A program made the position numbers and the translations under genes. DNA of 64,000 nt from Myxococcaceae bacterium (GTDB taxonomy: Bacteria; Myxococcota; Myxococcia; Myxococcales; Myxococcaceae): positions 62,001 through 126,000 of the forward strand of contig JAEUJQ010000061.1 in the NCBI GenBank assembly GCA_016793095.1. Direction: 5' to 3'. Within the stretch, counting starts at the first letter, position 1. The number at the start of each line of letters is the position of its first letter. A model generated the notes under the pieces. It was not told the DNA's origin. It did no database searches and saw only the letters and a list, made by a program, of their open reading frames with translations. Shown piece after piece: positions 1 to 8,140 of the stretch.

Positions 1-682
1 CCGACACCGGGTAGATGGAGGAGCCCTTCAGCAGCGAGTCGGGCTCGGCGTGGCGCAGCGAGGTGGTGCCGTAGAGCACGTAGTTGGCCTTCGTGAGATC
101 GCCGACGGCCTTCGCGCCCGCAGCCCCGACGGAGGGGTCGAGCTTGAGCGACTTGTTCACCGCCTGCGGGTCCTTGATCTCCCAGCCGTCGGCCTTGAAC
201 GCCTCGGTCAGCACGGTCGCGGTCACCTCGGAGTTCAGCGTCGTCTTGTCACCGATGGGGATCGTCTGCTCCTGGATGACGATGACGATGCTCGGCCGGC
301 CCATGCGCTTGACGAGGTCGCGGGCGGCCTGAATGTCCTTGTCGAGGTTGTCGGTGATGACGTTGGCCTTGACCGTCACCGTCATCACGTTCTTCTCGAC
401 CTTCTTCGAGACCACGTCGAACGACTTCACGTAGCCGCCGGTGTTCGCGAACACCTGATCGCGAACGAGCTGGTTGTTCACCACCAGGGTGTCGGCGTCC
501 ACGCGCACGCCTGCGGCCTGTTCGACGGCGGCTCGCAGCGCAGCGCCCTTCGCCTCCTCGAAGGCGCGGCCCTCGTCTTTGTTGATGACGGCGGCTTCGC
601 CGGTACCTTCCTTCGTGACGACGTTGGCCTGGGCGAGGGCGACGGCGCTGGACGCGATCAGGGCGAGTGAGAGAGTTCTCAT
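1..682 (-). CDS. LPP20/FlgT-N-like exported protein (partial, C-terminus beyond window)
   Basis: The reading frame opens with ATG at 682 on the minus strand and runs without a stop off the left edge, so about 227 codons are visible. It begins with a short signal peptide (MRTLSLALIASSAVALAQA) and continues into an alpha/beta domain with the AFEEAKGAALRAAVEQAAG helix seen in LPP20 lipoproteins and in the N-terminal domain of FlgT-like proteins. Further on it has a segment reading SIVIVIQEQ and then an ANYVLYGTT strand, as in proteins that resemble periplasmic adaptor domains. It lies 14 nt behind another gene of the same general type, so the two are probably cotranscribed. No flagellar gene is visible, so a flagellar role is not implied. 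Family assignment is from recognition of the pattern only; function unknown. Confidence 0.75.
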   Translation of the reverse strand, partial: MRTLSLALIASSAVALAQANVVTKEGTGEAAVINKDEGRAFEEAKGAALRAAVEQAAGVRVDADTLVVNNQLVRDQVFANTGGYVKSFDVVSKKVEKNVMTVTVKANVITDNLDKDIQAARDLVKRMGRPSIVIVIQEQTIPIGDKTTLNSEVTATVLTEAFKADGWEIKDPQAVNKSLKLDPSVGAAGAKAVGDLTKANYVLYGTTSLRHAEPDSLLKGSSIYPVS

Positions 683-696
683 GGGCGCGGTGTCCT

Positions 697-1548
697 TCAG
701 TTGAAGACGATGACGACCTTGCCCTGCGCGAGGAAGGGCGGGTTCATGGAGACCAGCTTCTTCGCCTCGTCCTGGGGCAGCAGCACGTCGGCGCCGCTCG
801 CCTTGGCGGCCTTCACCACCAGCGGCTTGTCACCGGCCTTCATGCTCTTGCGCGCCTCCTCGAGGGTCTGCACGTAGGCCGCCACGCCCGTCGTCTTGCG
901 AGCCTCGGCGGACAGCGAGTCCACCGAGTAGAGCGGCTTTCCGGTCTCGTCGAGCACGCGGGGCATGAGCGCCGGCATCAACTTCAGGCCACGGGCGTCG
1001 ATGACGAGGCCCGTCCCCGGGTCGGCCTTCGCCACGGCCTCCGGGGCCTTCTCGGGCGTCTTCTCAGGGGTCTTCTCGGGCGCCTTCTCGGCGGGCTTCG
1101 TCTCGCCCTTCGCCGGCACGGCGAGCAGCTGGGTCGCGTCGGGGTCGAGGATGTCAGTCAGGAACGCCACCGGCACCTCGACGTCGATCTCGACGCCGTT
1201 GTCCGAGAAGTAGCGCTTGTTGCTGACCTTGTACCCCTTGATCACGCCCTCGACGCGCGCGCGAACCTCGTTCGACTGCATCACGTCGTCCATCTTGCGG
1301 GTGCCGTCCACCTGCACGCCCTTCACCTGCGAGAGCAGGTTGCGGAAGGCGTCGAGCAGGGCGGCGCGTTCGGCGCCCAGTCGGGCCTGCGCGGGGCTCG
1401 AGGCCTTCATGTCGGGCGCGCCCGACCCGGTCGCGCGAATGACCTGGCCTTCCCAGCTCACTCCCTGCGGCGGACGCTGCTCCTTCGTTCCCTGTCCGAT
1501 GGCCGACACGGCCACCGCCAGGATCACTGCACACACCAGACGCTTCAC
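697..1548 (-). CDS. LPP20-like exported protein with Pro-Glu-Lys linker
   Basis: This 283-residue protein starts at a GTG (1548) preceded by an AGGGGGAG ribosome binding site. A signal peptide covers about residues 1-20. Residues 30-130 form an LPP20/FlgT-N-like domain, including ARLGAERAALLDAFRNLLSQ, where exported proteins of this type carry the same AL-dAfr helix. Residues 150-175 are a low-complexity linker with repeated EK(T/A)PEK units, and the rest is a second alpha/beta domain ending in KVVIVFN. The gene sits just upstream of the partial LPP20/FlgT-like gene and probably forms an operon with it. It likely acts in the periplasm or at the envelope. No catalytic motif is visible and the exact function is unknown. 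Confidence 0.75.
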   Translation of the reverse strand: MKRLVCAVILAVAVSAIGQGTKEQRPPQGVSWEGQVIRATGSGAPDMKASSPAQARLGAERAALLDAFRNLLSQVKGVQVDGTRKMDDVMQSNEVRARVEGVIKGYKVSNKRYFSDNGVEIDVEVPVAFLTDILDPDATQLLAVPAKGETKPAEKAPEKTPEKTPEKAPEAVAKADPGTGLVIDARGLKLMPALMPRVLDETGKPLYSVDSLSAEARKTTGVAAYVQTLEEARKSMKAGDKPLVVKAAKASGADVLLPQDEAKKLVSMNPPFLAQGKVVIVFN

Positions 1549-1638
1549 GGGCTCCCCCTTGGGTTCCAGCGACTCGAGTAGACGATGCAGTCCACTCTAC
1601 GGACGAATCGCGCGGACCTTCAAGGGCAGCGACACGCG

Positions 1639-1974
1639 TCACTGCTCGACGTTGCGCGCGACGAACTGGTCGATCAGGCGGCGGTGGCGCTCGGTGAGCA
1701 GCGTGAACCGAACGCCCGACCCCTCCTCGACGCGATCCAGATCAGCCCACTCGCGAACCACCTCGCCTTCCGCGTAGATGACCTCTTCCGAGCCCGGCAG
1801 CTGGAACTGGAGCCCCACCCGCTTGCCCGCCATCTGCGGCTCGATGAGGTGCGACAGGCCCACACCCTCTCGCGAGATGTCCGACGTCCGCGCCATGTAA
1901 GGCACGCCGGCCACGTACTTGTTGAGGTAGATGTCGAGGGAGACCCGGTCGTTCTTCCGCTTGTTGTTGGGCAT
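1639..1974 (-). CDS. PilZ domain protein (putative c-di-GMP receptor)
   Basis: The protein has 111 residues. I chose the ATG at 1974 because AGGAGC lies 7 nt upstream; a longer frame to 2049 adds residues that do not look like a PilZ N-terminus. The PilZ c-di-GMP-binding signature is present as KRKNDRVSLDIYLN (RxxxR-like element) and DISREGVGL (D/NxSxxG), followed by the beta-barrel strands GKRVGLQFQLPG and AEGEVVREW. Single-domain PilZ proteins are common in myxobacteria and act as effectors for motility or development. A diguanylate cyclase is encoded at 11037-13007 in the same window, but no direct link is shown. Confidence 0.88.
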   Translation of the reverse strand: MPNNKRKNDRVSLDIYLNKYVAGVPYMARTSDISREGVGLSHLIEPQMAGKRVGLQFQLPGSEEVIYAEGEVVREWADLDRVEEGSGVRFTLLTERHRRLIDQFVARNVEQ

Positions 1975-2088
1975 GCACGCTCCTGTTGAGTCCGCTGCAG
2001 TGCTGCAGCGAACTGTTGCGAAGCGTACGGACCTGATCAGCCGGGTCAAAAAAGTCGCCAGAACGACTGAGAACTTGCGCGCCGCGGA

Positions 2089-4155
2089 TCAGCGCCGGGG
2101 CGGCCTGCCCTCCTGCTTCTGGGGCGTCGCGAGGGCCGCGTCGGTCGCGCGCAGGAGCGGCTCCGCGCTGACCGGCCCACCGGCAGCGTTCGTCATCCAC
2201 ACATCTGGCGTCACCGCGCCCTGCTTCGCCATGCGCTCGAGCTCGGGGCCGACGACGCCCTGCTTGTTCACCTGCTCCTCGATCTGGAACGCGATCAGGT
2301 GGCCCAGCGGGTAATTGAAGAGGTACAGCGGGTAGCTGATCATGTGCGAGTAGATGCCGAGCAGCGGCGTGTCTTTCCCGCCCAGCACCGGCGCGTAGTG
2401 CTGGTTCCAGACGCGCTTCGAGATCGAGACGGTCGCGTCGCGCAGCTCGGCCGGCTTCGCGTTCGGGTGATCGTACATCCAGTGCCAGACCTCGAGATCG
2501 ACGAGGGCGACACCTGCGATCTCCCAGGTGGACCAGAAGTCGTTCAACACCCGCAACCGCTCCTGCTCGGCCGACGGCTTGCCGAGGCCGAGGAGCTCGA
2601 GATCGCGCGCCTGGAAGACGAACGCGATCGCCTCGGTGAAGGCCGTGTTGGGCACCCCGGCGAGCAGCGTGTGATCGACGTCGTAGAGCGAGAAGACCTG
2701 CTCGACGTTGTGACCGAGCTCATGGACCGCGATGTTGTAGCCCTTGTAGTTCATCCCCTCTTTCTCGACGCGCGTGCGCAGGCGGGGGAAGTCGCCGCGG
2801 CGGGCGGACTGCATGGCGTGCCCGGCGCCGCGGGAGGCGTCCACCTTGATGCGCTCGGCGAGGTACTTCGCGCGCTCCGCGGGGAAACCGAGCGCGGTGA
2901 GGATGCGCGGAATGTCCTTCGCGAACGCTTCGGCGGTCGGGTAGCGGGCGCGCGTCTTCGCGTCGAGCTCGGCCTCAGGCACGGCGCCGCGCGGGAGGAA
3001 GCCGTTGAACCAGAGATCGGTGGGCTCGAGCGGCCGCCCGAGGCGCTGCTGGATCTCCTGCGCCACCTTCGGCACCTGCGGCGACTGGAGCACCGACTCG
3101 AGCAGCTGCTTGACGCGGGCTTCGGGCATCTCCGCGCCGAGCGCGAACGCGCGATCGATGGCCGTGGGCGCGACCGGCGAGAACGGATCGGCCTTCCGCT
3201 GCGCCGTGTAGTTCGCCCAGAGCCGCTGGTAGCGCACGTCAGCCTCGGGCGCGTTCGACGGCGTCGTGGTGCGCTTCGGGGCATCGCCTTCGACGGTGTC
3301 AGCCGGCGCGACCGTCACGGCGTTGGTGAAGGGGTTCCAGTCGAGGCGCGGGTTGTCGATGACCGCGGCGGGGATCGTCTGCGTGACGATGCGCTCCATG
3401 ATCCGGATGATGGTGCGCTGGCGCGCGAGCCCCTTCGGGTCCGCGTACTGCGCCTTGAGCTCGTCGCGCAGGTTCCAGTGGGTGATGAGGCGCTTGCCTT
3501 TCGGGAACAGGCGTTCGCCCGACTCCGAGAGCACGTGGTGCATCCACACGTTGTACTCGGCGATGTAGAGGTCGGCGGCCGCCTGCGACGCGCTGATGCC
3601 CTGCTGCACCTCGGCTGGGACCCGGCGCGAGAACCGCCCCGTCAGCCGCGCCTCGGCCCACTGGCGCCTCGTCCACGAAGGGCCCCTGGTGAGGCGCTCG
3701 TCGAGGGTCGTCAGCGGGAAGTTGAGCAGCGCGACGAAGGCGAGCTTCGACGAGAAGAGATCGTCGGTGAGGTGCGCCGATGGGTCCCACGCGGCGAAGA
3801 GCGGGTCGAGCTTCTCGAGCGGGCCGAGGTCGAGCTCGGTGGGCCGCCGCAGCTCGCGGCCAATCTCCAGCAGGTGGCCATCGACCTGCTCGAGGTTCGT
3901 CTGAAACCGCTGGAACGTCGCGTCGAGGCGGGCGGGATCGGCGAGGAAGTGCTCGGTGACGAAGGCGCCGAGGTCGCCGTCCTCTTTGCGCCACAGGGAA
4001 GCCACCTGCCGGACGCCCTGCTCGATGCGCGCCTTCTGCGCCTCTCCGTGGGTGGCGAGCAGCTTCGCTTCGAGGGTGGCGGGGTCGATCTTCACGGGAG
4101 CCTTCGCGGGAGCCCCGGCTGTCACGGCCGCGGCGAGCAGGAGGAGGAGGTGCAT
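2089..4155 (-). CDS. Secreted HEXXH metallopeptidase (gluzincin, M3-like)
   Basis: This 688-residue protein starts at ATG 4155, which directly precedes a signal peptide (MHLLLLLAAAVTAGAPAKA); an upstream extension to 4284 is low-complexity and unlikely. GAGG lies about 9 nt upstream. The active site is H478-E-L-G-H482, and FTEAIAF about 25 residues later could supply the third zinc-binding glutamate, as in gluzincins. The body is mostly helical, as in M2/M3-type dipeptidases. It is probably exported to the periplasm or outside and cleaves peptides. The gene stands alone between the PilZ and M23 genes. The exact MEROPS family is not certain from sequence reading. Confidence 0.8.
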   Translation of the reverse strand: MHLLLLLAAAVTAGAPAKAPVKIDPATLEAKLLATHGEAQKARIEQGVRQVASLWRKEDGDLGAFVTEHFLADPARLDATFQRFQTNLEQVDGHLLEIGRELRRPTELDLGPLEKLDPLFAAWDPSAHLTDDLFSSKLAFVALLNFPLTTLDERLTRGPSWTRRQWAEARLTGRFSRRVPAEVQQGISASQAAADLYIAEYNVWMHHVLSESGERLFPKGKRLITHWNLRDELKAQYADPKGLARQRTIIRIMERIVTQTIPAAVIDNPRLDWNPFTNAVTVAPADTVEGDAPKRTTTPSNAPEADVRYQRLWANYTAQRKADPFSPVAPTAIDRAFALGAEMPEARVKQLLESVLQSPQVPKVAQEIQQRLGRPLEPTDLWFNGFLPRGAVPEAELDAKTRARYPTAEAFAKDIPRILTALGFPAERAKYLAERIKVDASRGAGHAMQSARRGDFPRLRTRVEKEGMNYKGYNIAVHELGHNVEQVFSLYDVDHTLLAGVPNTAFTEAIAFVFQARDLELLGLGKPSAEQERLRVLNDFWSTWEIAGVALVDLEVWHWMYDHPNAKPAELRDATVSISKRVWNQHYAPVLGGKDTPLLGIYSHMISYPLYLFNYPLGHLIAFQIEEQVNKQGVVGPELERMAKQGAVTPDVWMTNAAGGPVSAEPLLRATDAALATPQKQEGRPPRR

Positions 4156-4260
4156 GTGGCGCACCCTCGTGAACTGCCGCGATCGATTCAAGGAAGAAAG
4201 CCGCCGCCGGCCTGGTCGAGCGCAGGCACGACGGTCGAACCTCGGAAGCTGGGGAGTGCG

Positions 4261-4314
4261 GCTCGGCTCGCGGCTCGTCGCCAACCACGCCGCAGCTCGG
4301 CTCGCGGCTCGTCG
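4261..4314. repeat. 20-bp direct repeat in the gap between the M23 and HEXXH peptidase genes
   Basis: The sequence GCTCGGCTCGCGGCTCGTCG occurs at 4261-4280 and again at 4295-4314, with a period of 34 bp. It lies just behind the M23 gene. No function is apparent. Confidence 0.7.
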
Positions 4315-4328
4315 GCGGCGCGGGCCGC

Positions 4329-5279
4329 TCAGTCGTCGAGGATGAACTTGCGCGGGTTCTGCGCGATGCCGTTCACACGGACTTCGTAGTGCAGGTGCGG
4401 TCCCGTGGACCGGCCGGTGTTCCCCATCGCGGCCACCAGGTCCCCACGCTTCACGCGCTCACCGGGCTTCACCTTCACGGACGCGAGGTGCCCATAGCGC
4501 GTCTTGATGCCATAGCCGTGGTCGATCACCACCACGTTGCCGTACCCTCCCTCGAGGCCGGCGAACACCACCGTGCCATCCGAAGGCGCGATGATCTCCT
4601 TGCCGTGCGGACCCGCGATGTCGATGCCCGCGTGCATCACGCGTTCGCTCGTGTAGGGATCGACGCGGGAGCCGAAATCGGACGTCACCCAGCCCCGTGT
4701 CGGCCAGACGGAGGGCACCGAGGCCAGCAGGGACTTCTGGCCAGAGAAGTAGGCCTGGAGCTCCTGCAGGCTCTGCTCCTGACGAGTGGCCTCAGCCGAG
4801 AGCTTGTCGAGTCGCGCGACCAGCGCCTGCGGCGACTCCTGACCCGAGGAGCGCACGAACTGGTTGTCACCGGTGCCCTGGGCCGGCGCCGGCTCCGTGG
4901 GACCCATCGCCAGGTTGCGCTGGGGGTCCGAGAGGAGCGTGATCGCGCGCAGCTTCTGATCGAAGCGCTCGACGCGGTCGAGCGTGCCCTGCACGTGGGC
5001 GAGCTGCTCTCGGATGACCGCAATCTCGCTCTTGAGCTTGAGGTTCTCGTCCCGCAGCGCCGGGTTCTCGGTCGCCTCGCCGACGACCGACGTGTAGTGC
5101 ACGAAGAGCGCGGCCGCGATCACGCCGAGCGTGATCAGCCCGGCGAGCGCCTGGATCACCCATGCGCGGCGGAGACGGAACCGGCGGACCTCGGACTGGC
5201 GATCCGGAACGACGATGAGGGTGAAGCTCTCGTTGGCCAACGCGCTGCCCTCGACAAAGAGGTGAAAACGGCGCAGCAC
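4329..5279 (-). CDS. M23/LytM-family cell-wall metallopeptidase with coiled coil
   Basis: The protein has 316 residues. A cytoplasmic N-terminus with basic residues (FRLRRAW) is followed by one membrane helix (about residues 45-66) and a periplasmic coiled coil (about 75-125). The C-terminal LytM domain has the zinc-binding motifs HAGIDIAG (HxxxD) and GPHLHYEV (HxH), so it should be an active peptidoglycan endopeptidase rather than a degenerate LytM factor. The layout matches membrane-anchored M23 proteins of the NlpD/MepM type. It acts in cell-wall remodelling or division. It follows the PP2C phosphatase gene on the same strand, separated by 200 nt. Confidence 0.93.
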   Translation of the reverse strand: MLRRFHLFVEGSALANESFTLIVVPDRQSEVRRFRLRRAWVIQALAGLITLGVIAAALFVHYTSVVGEATENPALRDENLKLKSEIAVIREQLAHVQGTLDRVERFDQKLRAITLLSDPQRNLAMGPTEPAPAQGTGDNQFVRSSGQESPQALVARLDKLSAEATRQEQSLQELQAYFSGQKSLLASVPSVWPTRGWVTSDFGSRVDPYTSERVMHAGIDIAGPHGKEIIAPSDGTVVFAGLEGGYGNVVVIDHGYGIKTRYGHLASVKVKPGERVKRGDLVAAMGNTGRSTGPHLHYEVRVNGIAQNPRKFILDD

Positions 5280-5479
5280 CTTCTCCGAAGCGCCTGTTCA
5301 GTGCAACAGGAATTCGACGAACTGATCAACTCCGTGAGCGTGCGCGTGATCAGGCCAGTCCGCCAGTTCTGCGACGCCTGCTCGTGAGGTTACGCCCAAG
5401 GCAGAAAACGCCACCCTCATCGAACGAACGCTGACGGAGTGAACGATGACAGAGTGGTGACGCGACGCGCGGGCGGTGC

Positions 5480-6316
5480 TCAGGCCGGCGCCACGCGCAC
5501 GACGATGACCGTGATGTTGTCGTCGCCGCCGCGCTCGTTGGCGAGGTCGACCAGCTTGCGGGGGGCGTCCTTCAGCTCGGCTCCCGACACCACCTCGCGA
5601 ATCTCCTTGTCCTCCACGAGGTTGGCGAGGCCGTCGGAGCACAGCACGAACGCGTCTCCCGGCTGCAGCATGATGCCCATGACGTCGACCTGGACTTCCT
5701 CTTCGAAGCCGACGGAGCGGGTGATGATGTTCTTGTAGCGCGAGTGGCGCGCCTCGTCGGGCGTGATCATGCCCGCCTTGATCTGCTCGTTGACGAGGCT
5801 GTGGTCCTCGCTGATCTGCTGAATGAGCTCGCCGCGGATCAGGTAGGCCCGCGAGTCGCCGACGTGAGCGAAGAGCGCGTGCTCGTGCTGAACGCACAGG
5901 CTGATGACGGTCGTGCCCATGCCAGCGAGGCGGGGGTCTTCCTGGGCAGCGCGATAGATCTCGAAGCAGGCCTTCTCCACCGCCGCGCGCAGGAAGTCGG
6001 GCAGCGGGGAGTCCTGCAGCGCGGTCTCAGCCTTGAACGGGCTGGTGGGCGAGGTGCGTACAGAGCGAAGCTCTTTGTCGATCGTCTCGACGGCGATGCG
6101 GCTGGCGGTGCCACCGCCAGCATGGCCGCCCATGCCGTCGGCGACCACGAACAGCTGCAGTTCCTCGTCGATGAGGTAGCTGTCCTCGTTGTGGGATCGC
6201 TTGCGGCCGACATCCGTGAGTCCGGCCGACAACGCCTTCAATCGCACCCCAGCGGTCTTCGACACGCGGCGCAGGTTAGGCGCATGAAACGCACCGGGCA
6301 AGGAAGCAATGCTCAC
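5480..6316 (-). CDS. PP2C-family Ser/Thr protein phosphatase
   Basis: The frame has 278 residues if it begins at GTG 6316, which overlaps the recN stop as GTGA and suggests translational coupling. A second GTG at 6265 is possible because the PP2C core starts only at LSAGLTDVGRKRSHNEDS. All PP2C metal-binding motifs are present: NEDS, ADGMGGHAGG, GDSRAYL, SDGL and GGDDNITV. Such enzymes remove phosphate from Hanks-type kinase targets, and two such kinases are encoded in this window (16130-18316, 44009-45529), though neither is adjacent. It is cytoplasmic, with no membrane segment. It would be called Stp/PrpC-type. Confidence 0.93.
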   Translation of the reverse strand: MSIASLPGAFHAPNLRRVSKTAGVRLKALSAGLTDVGRKRSHNEDSYLIDEELQLFVVADGMGGHAGGGTASRIAVETIDKELRSVRTSPTSPFKAETALQDSPLPDFLRAAVEKACFEIYRAAQEDPRLAGMGTTVISLCVQHEHALFAHVGDSRAYLIRGELIQQISEDHSLVNEQIKAGMITPDEARHSRYKNIITRSVGFEEEVQVDVMGIMLQPGDAFVLCSDGLANLVEDKEIREVVSGAELKDAPRKLVDLANERGGDDNITVIVVRVAPA

Positions 6317-8049
6317 GCAGTGCGGCGTTCGGCTGCGGTCCGCACATGGCGCTTGCCACGGCCCGGCCGCGGTGCTTCGGCGCGTGCGGCCCCCGCGAGC
6401 AGCACCTGCGCTGCCGCCCTGGCTTCCCTCGACACCTCGGCGCCGGAGAGCATGCGGGCAAGCTCCTCGGAGCGCGCCTCGACGGACCCGAGCACCTCGA
6501 CGGACGAGTGCACCCGCCCCTGCGAGAGCCGCTTCTCGATGCGCAGATGGCGGTTGGCGTGAGCGGCCACCTGCGGCAGGTGCGTGATGCAGAGCACCTG
6601 GCGGTGCGCGCTGACGTCTCTGATGAGCCGGCCCACCACGTCGGCCACCGCGCCACCGACGCCCGTGTCCACTTCGTCCAGCACCGAGACGGTGACGCGC
6701 TCGGTGGAGGCGAGCACTGCCTTGATGGCCAGCATGACCCGCGAGGCTTCTCCACCAGACGCGATGCGCTCGAGCGGGCGGGGTGGCTCGCCGGGGTTGG
6801 CGCTGAAGAGGAAGCGCACCTGATCAGCGCCCGATGGGCCGGGCGCAGCGGGAGCGAGCTCCACCGAGAAGCGCGCGTTCTTGAGCGCGAGGCGTCCCAG
6901 GCACTCGCTGATGCGCCGCTCCAGCGCCCTGGCTGCCGTGTGGCGGGCCGAGCTCAGGGCCGCAGCGTCACGGGCCAGCGCCTCGTCCGCGGCGCCGAGC
7001 GCCCGCTCGACCTCTCCCCGCAGCTCGCCCCGGCGCTCGAGCTGATCGAGTTCCCGGGCCAGCTCGTCCCGACGCGCCGCGAGCGAGTCGCTCGAGACCC
7101 CATGCTTGCGCGCGAGGGTGCGGGAGAGATCGAGTCGCTCCTCGAGCTCGCGCAGCTGAGCGGGATCGTGATCGATCGCCGAGAGATAGCGGGACAAGGT
7201 GCGGCACCCTTCGTCCAGCTCGGCGATGGCGGCGGTGAGCCGTTCCCGCACAGCACCGACCTGCGCGTCGATCTTCTCCATCTCCGCGACGCGCTGGCAG
7301 GCCTCCTGCAGCAGGTCGCTCGCGCTCCCGTCTCGGGACGACAGCACGTCGTCGGCTGCGGTCGCCAGGCTCTGAAGGCGAGCCGCGCCGGCGAGACGCC
7401 GACGGGTGGCCTCGAGCTGTCCCTCTTCTCCCGGCTTGATGGCCGCGGCGTCGAGCTCCTTCACCTGGAACCGGAGAAACTCGACTCTCGACCGCGCCTC
7501 GCGCTCGTCGCCGCCCAGCTCGGCCAGCTGCGCCAGCACCTGCCGGCGCTCGTCGAATCGCCGGGCGTAGGCGGCGCGCGGTCCCTCCTCCGCATCGAGC
7601 CCGCCGAACCGATCGACGAGCGCACGGTGGTTGTCCTCGTCGTAGAGCGACGCATGCTCGAGCTGTCCTGCGATGTCGACGAAGCCCCGCATGACCTGCT
7701 GGAGCACCGAGACCGTCACCAGGCAGCCGTTCACCCAGGCCCGGCCACGCCCCTGCGCGCTGATGGTCCGCCTGACGAGCACCTCATCGCCGACCGACCC
7801 CAGCCCGCTCTCCTCGAGGCGGGTCCCAAGACCTGCGGACAGAGCGAAGACCCCCTCCACTGAGGCCTCGTCGCACCCCGCTCGCAGCATCGTCGAGTCG
7901 GCCCGCCCGCCGGCCAGCAGCAGCAGCGCGTCGAGCAGCATGGACTTGCCTGCCCCGGTCTCGCCGGTCACCACCGTGAGCCCGGGGCCCAGCTCGACCT
8001 CGATCTCCTCGATCACCCCGAAGTTCCGCACCCGCAACGAACGAATCAT
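6313..8049 (-). CDS. recN: DNA repair protein RecN
   Basis: RecN is an SMC-like ATPase acting early in double-strand break repair. The 578-residue protein has a Walker A motif G29-E-T-G-A-G-K-S36 near the N-terminus, a long coiled-coil middle, a signature-type segment (RIASGGEASRVMLA) and Walker B (VSVLDEVDTGVGG). Length and order match RecN of other bacteria. The gene begins at ATG 8049 and overlaps the PP2C gene by 4 nt. In many bacteria recN is LexA-controlled; I did not find a convincing SOS box in the 90 nt upstream. Confidence 0.96.
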   Translation of the reverse strand: MIRSLRVRNFGVIEEIEVELGPGLTVVTGETGAGKSMLLDALLLLAGGRADSTMLRAGCDEASVEGVFALSAGLGTRLEESGLGSVGDEVLVRRTISAQGRGRAWVNGCLVTVSVLQQVMRGFVDIAGQLEHASLYDEDNHRALVDRFGGLDAEEGPRAAYARRFDERRQVLAQLAELGGDEREARSRVEFLRFQVKELDAAAIKPGEEGQLEATRRRLAGAARLQSLATAADDVLSSRDGSASDLLQEACQRVAEMEKIDAQVGAVRERLTAAIAELDEGCRTLSRYLSAIDHDPAQLRELEERLDLSRTLARKHGVSSDSLAARRDELARELDQLERRGELRGEVERALGAADEALARDAAALSSARHTAARALERRISECLGRLALKNARFSVELAPAAPGPSGADQVRFLFSANPGEPPRPLERIASGGEASRVMLAIKAVLASTERVTVSVLDEVDTGVGGAVADVVGRLIRDVSAHRQVLCITHLPQVAAHANRHLRIEKRLSQGRVHSSVEVLGSVEARSEELARMLSGAEVSREARAAAQVLLAGAARAEAPRPGRGKRHVRTAAERRTA

Positions 8050-8099
8050 GCCTTCCTCCTGACACTGAACACCCTATCAGGTCAGGCTGACATGCACGA

Positions 8100-8120
8100 G
8101 AGGGCTCGTCTCAGGCCCTC
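8100..8120 (-). terminator. Possible hairpin between lysM-type gene and recN
   Basis: Six-base complementary arms GAGGGC and GCCCTC are separated by nine bases. The hairpin lies 20 nt behind the LysM gene stop on the minus strand. No run of T follows, so it may be a transcript-end stabiliser rather than an intrinsic terminator. Confidence 0.25.
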
Positions 8121-8140
8121 GCAATCACGGGGAAAAGGGG

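Noticed and set aside
2299-4389. Very long plus-strand frame of 696 codons
   Set aside because: Antisense shadow of the HEXXH peptidase gene produced by high third-position GC; the product is arginine-rich with no domain.
5296-5400. A tRNA-Leu-like start on the minus strand (CGTCGCAGAACTGGCGGAC)
   Set aside because: The beginning looks like a tRNA-Leu D-arm, but no anticodon stem, T-arm or acceptor pairing can be formed from the following bases.
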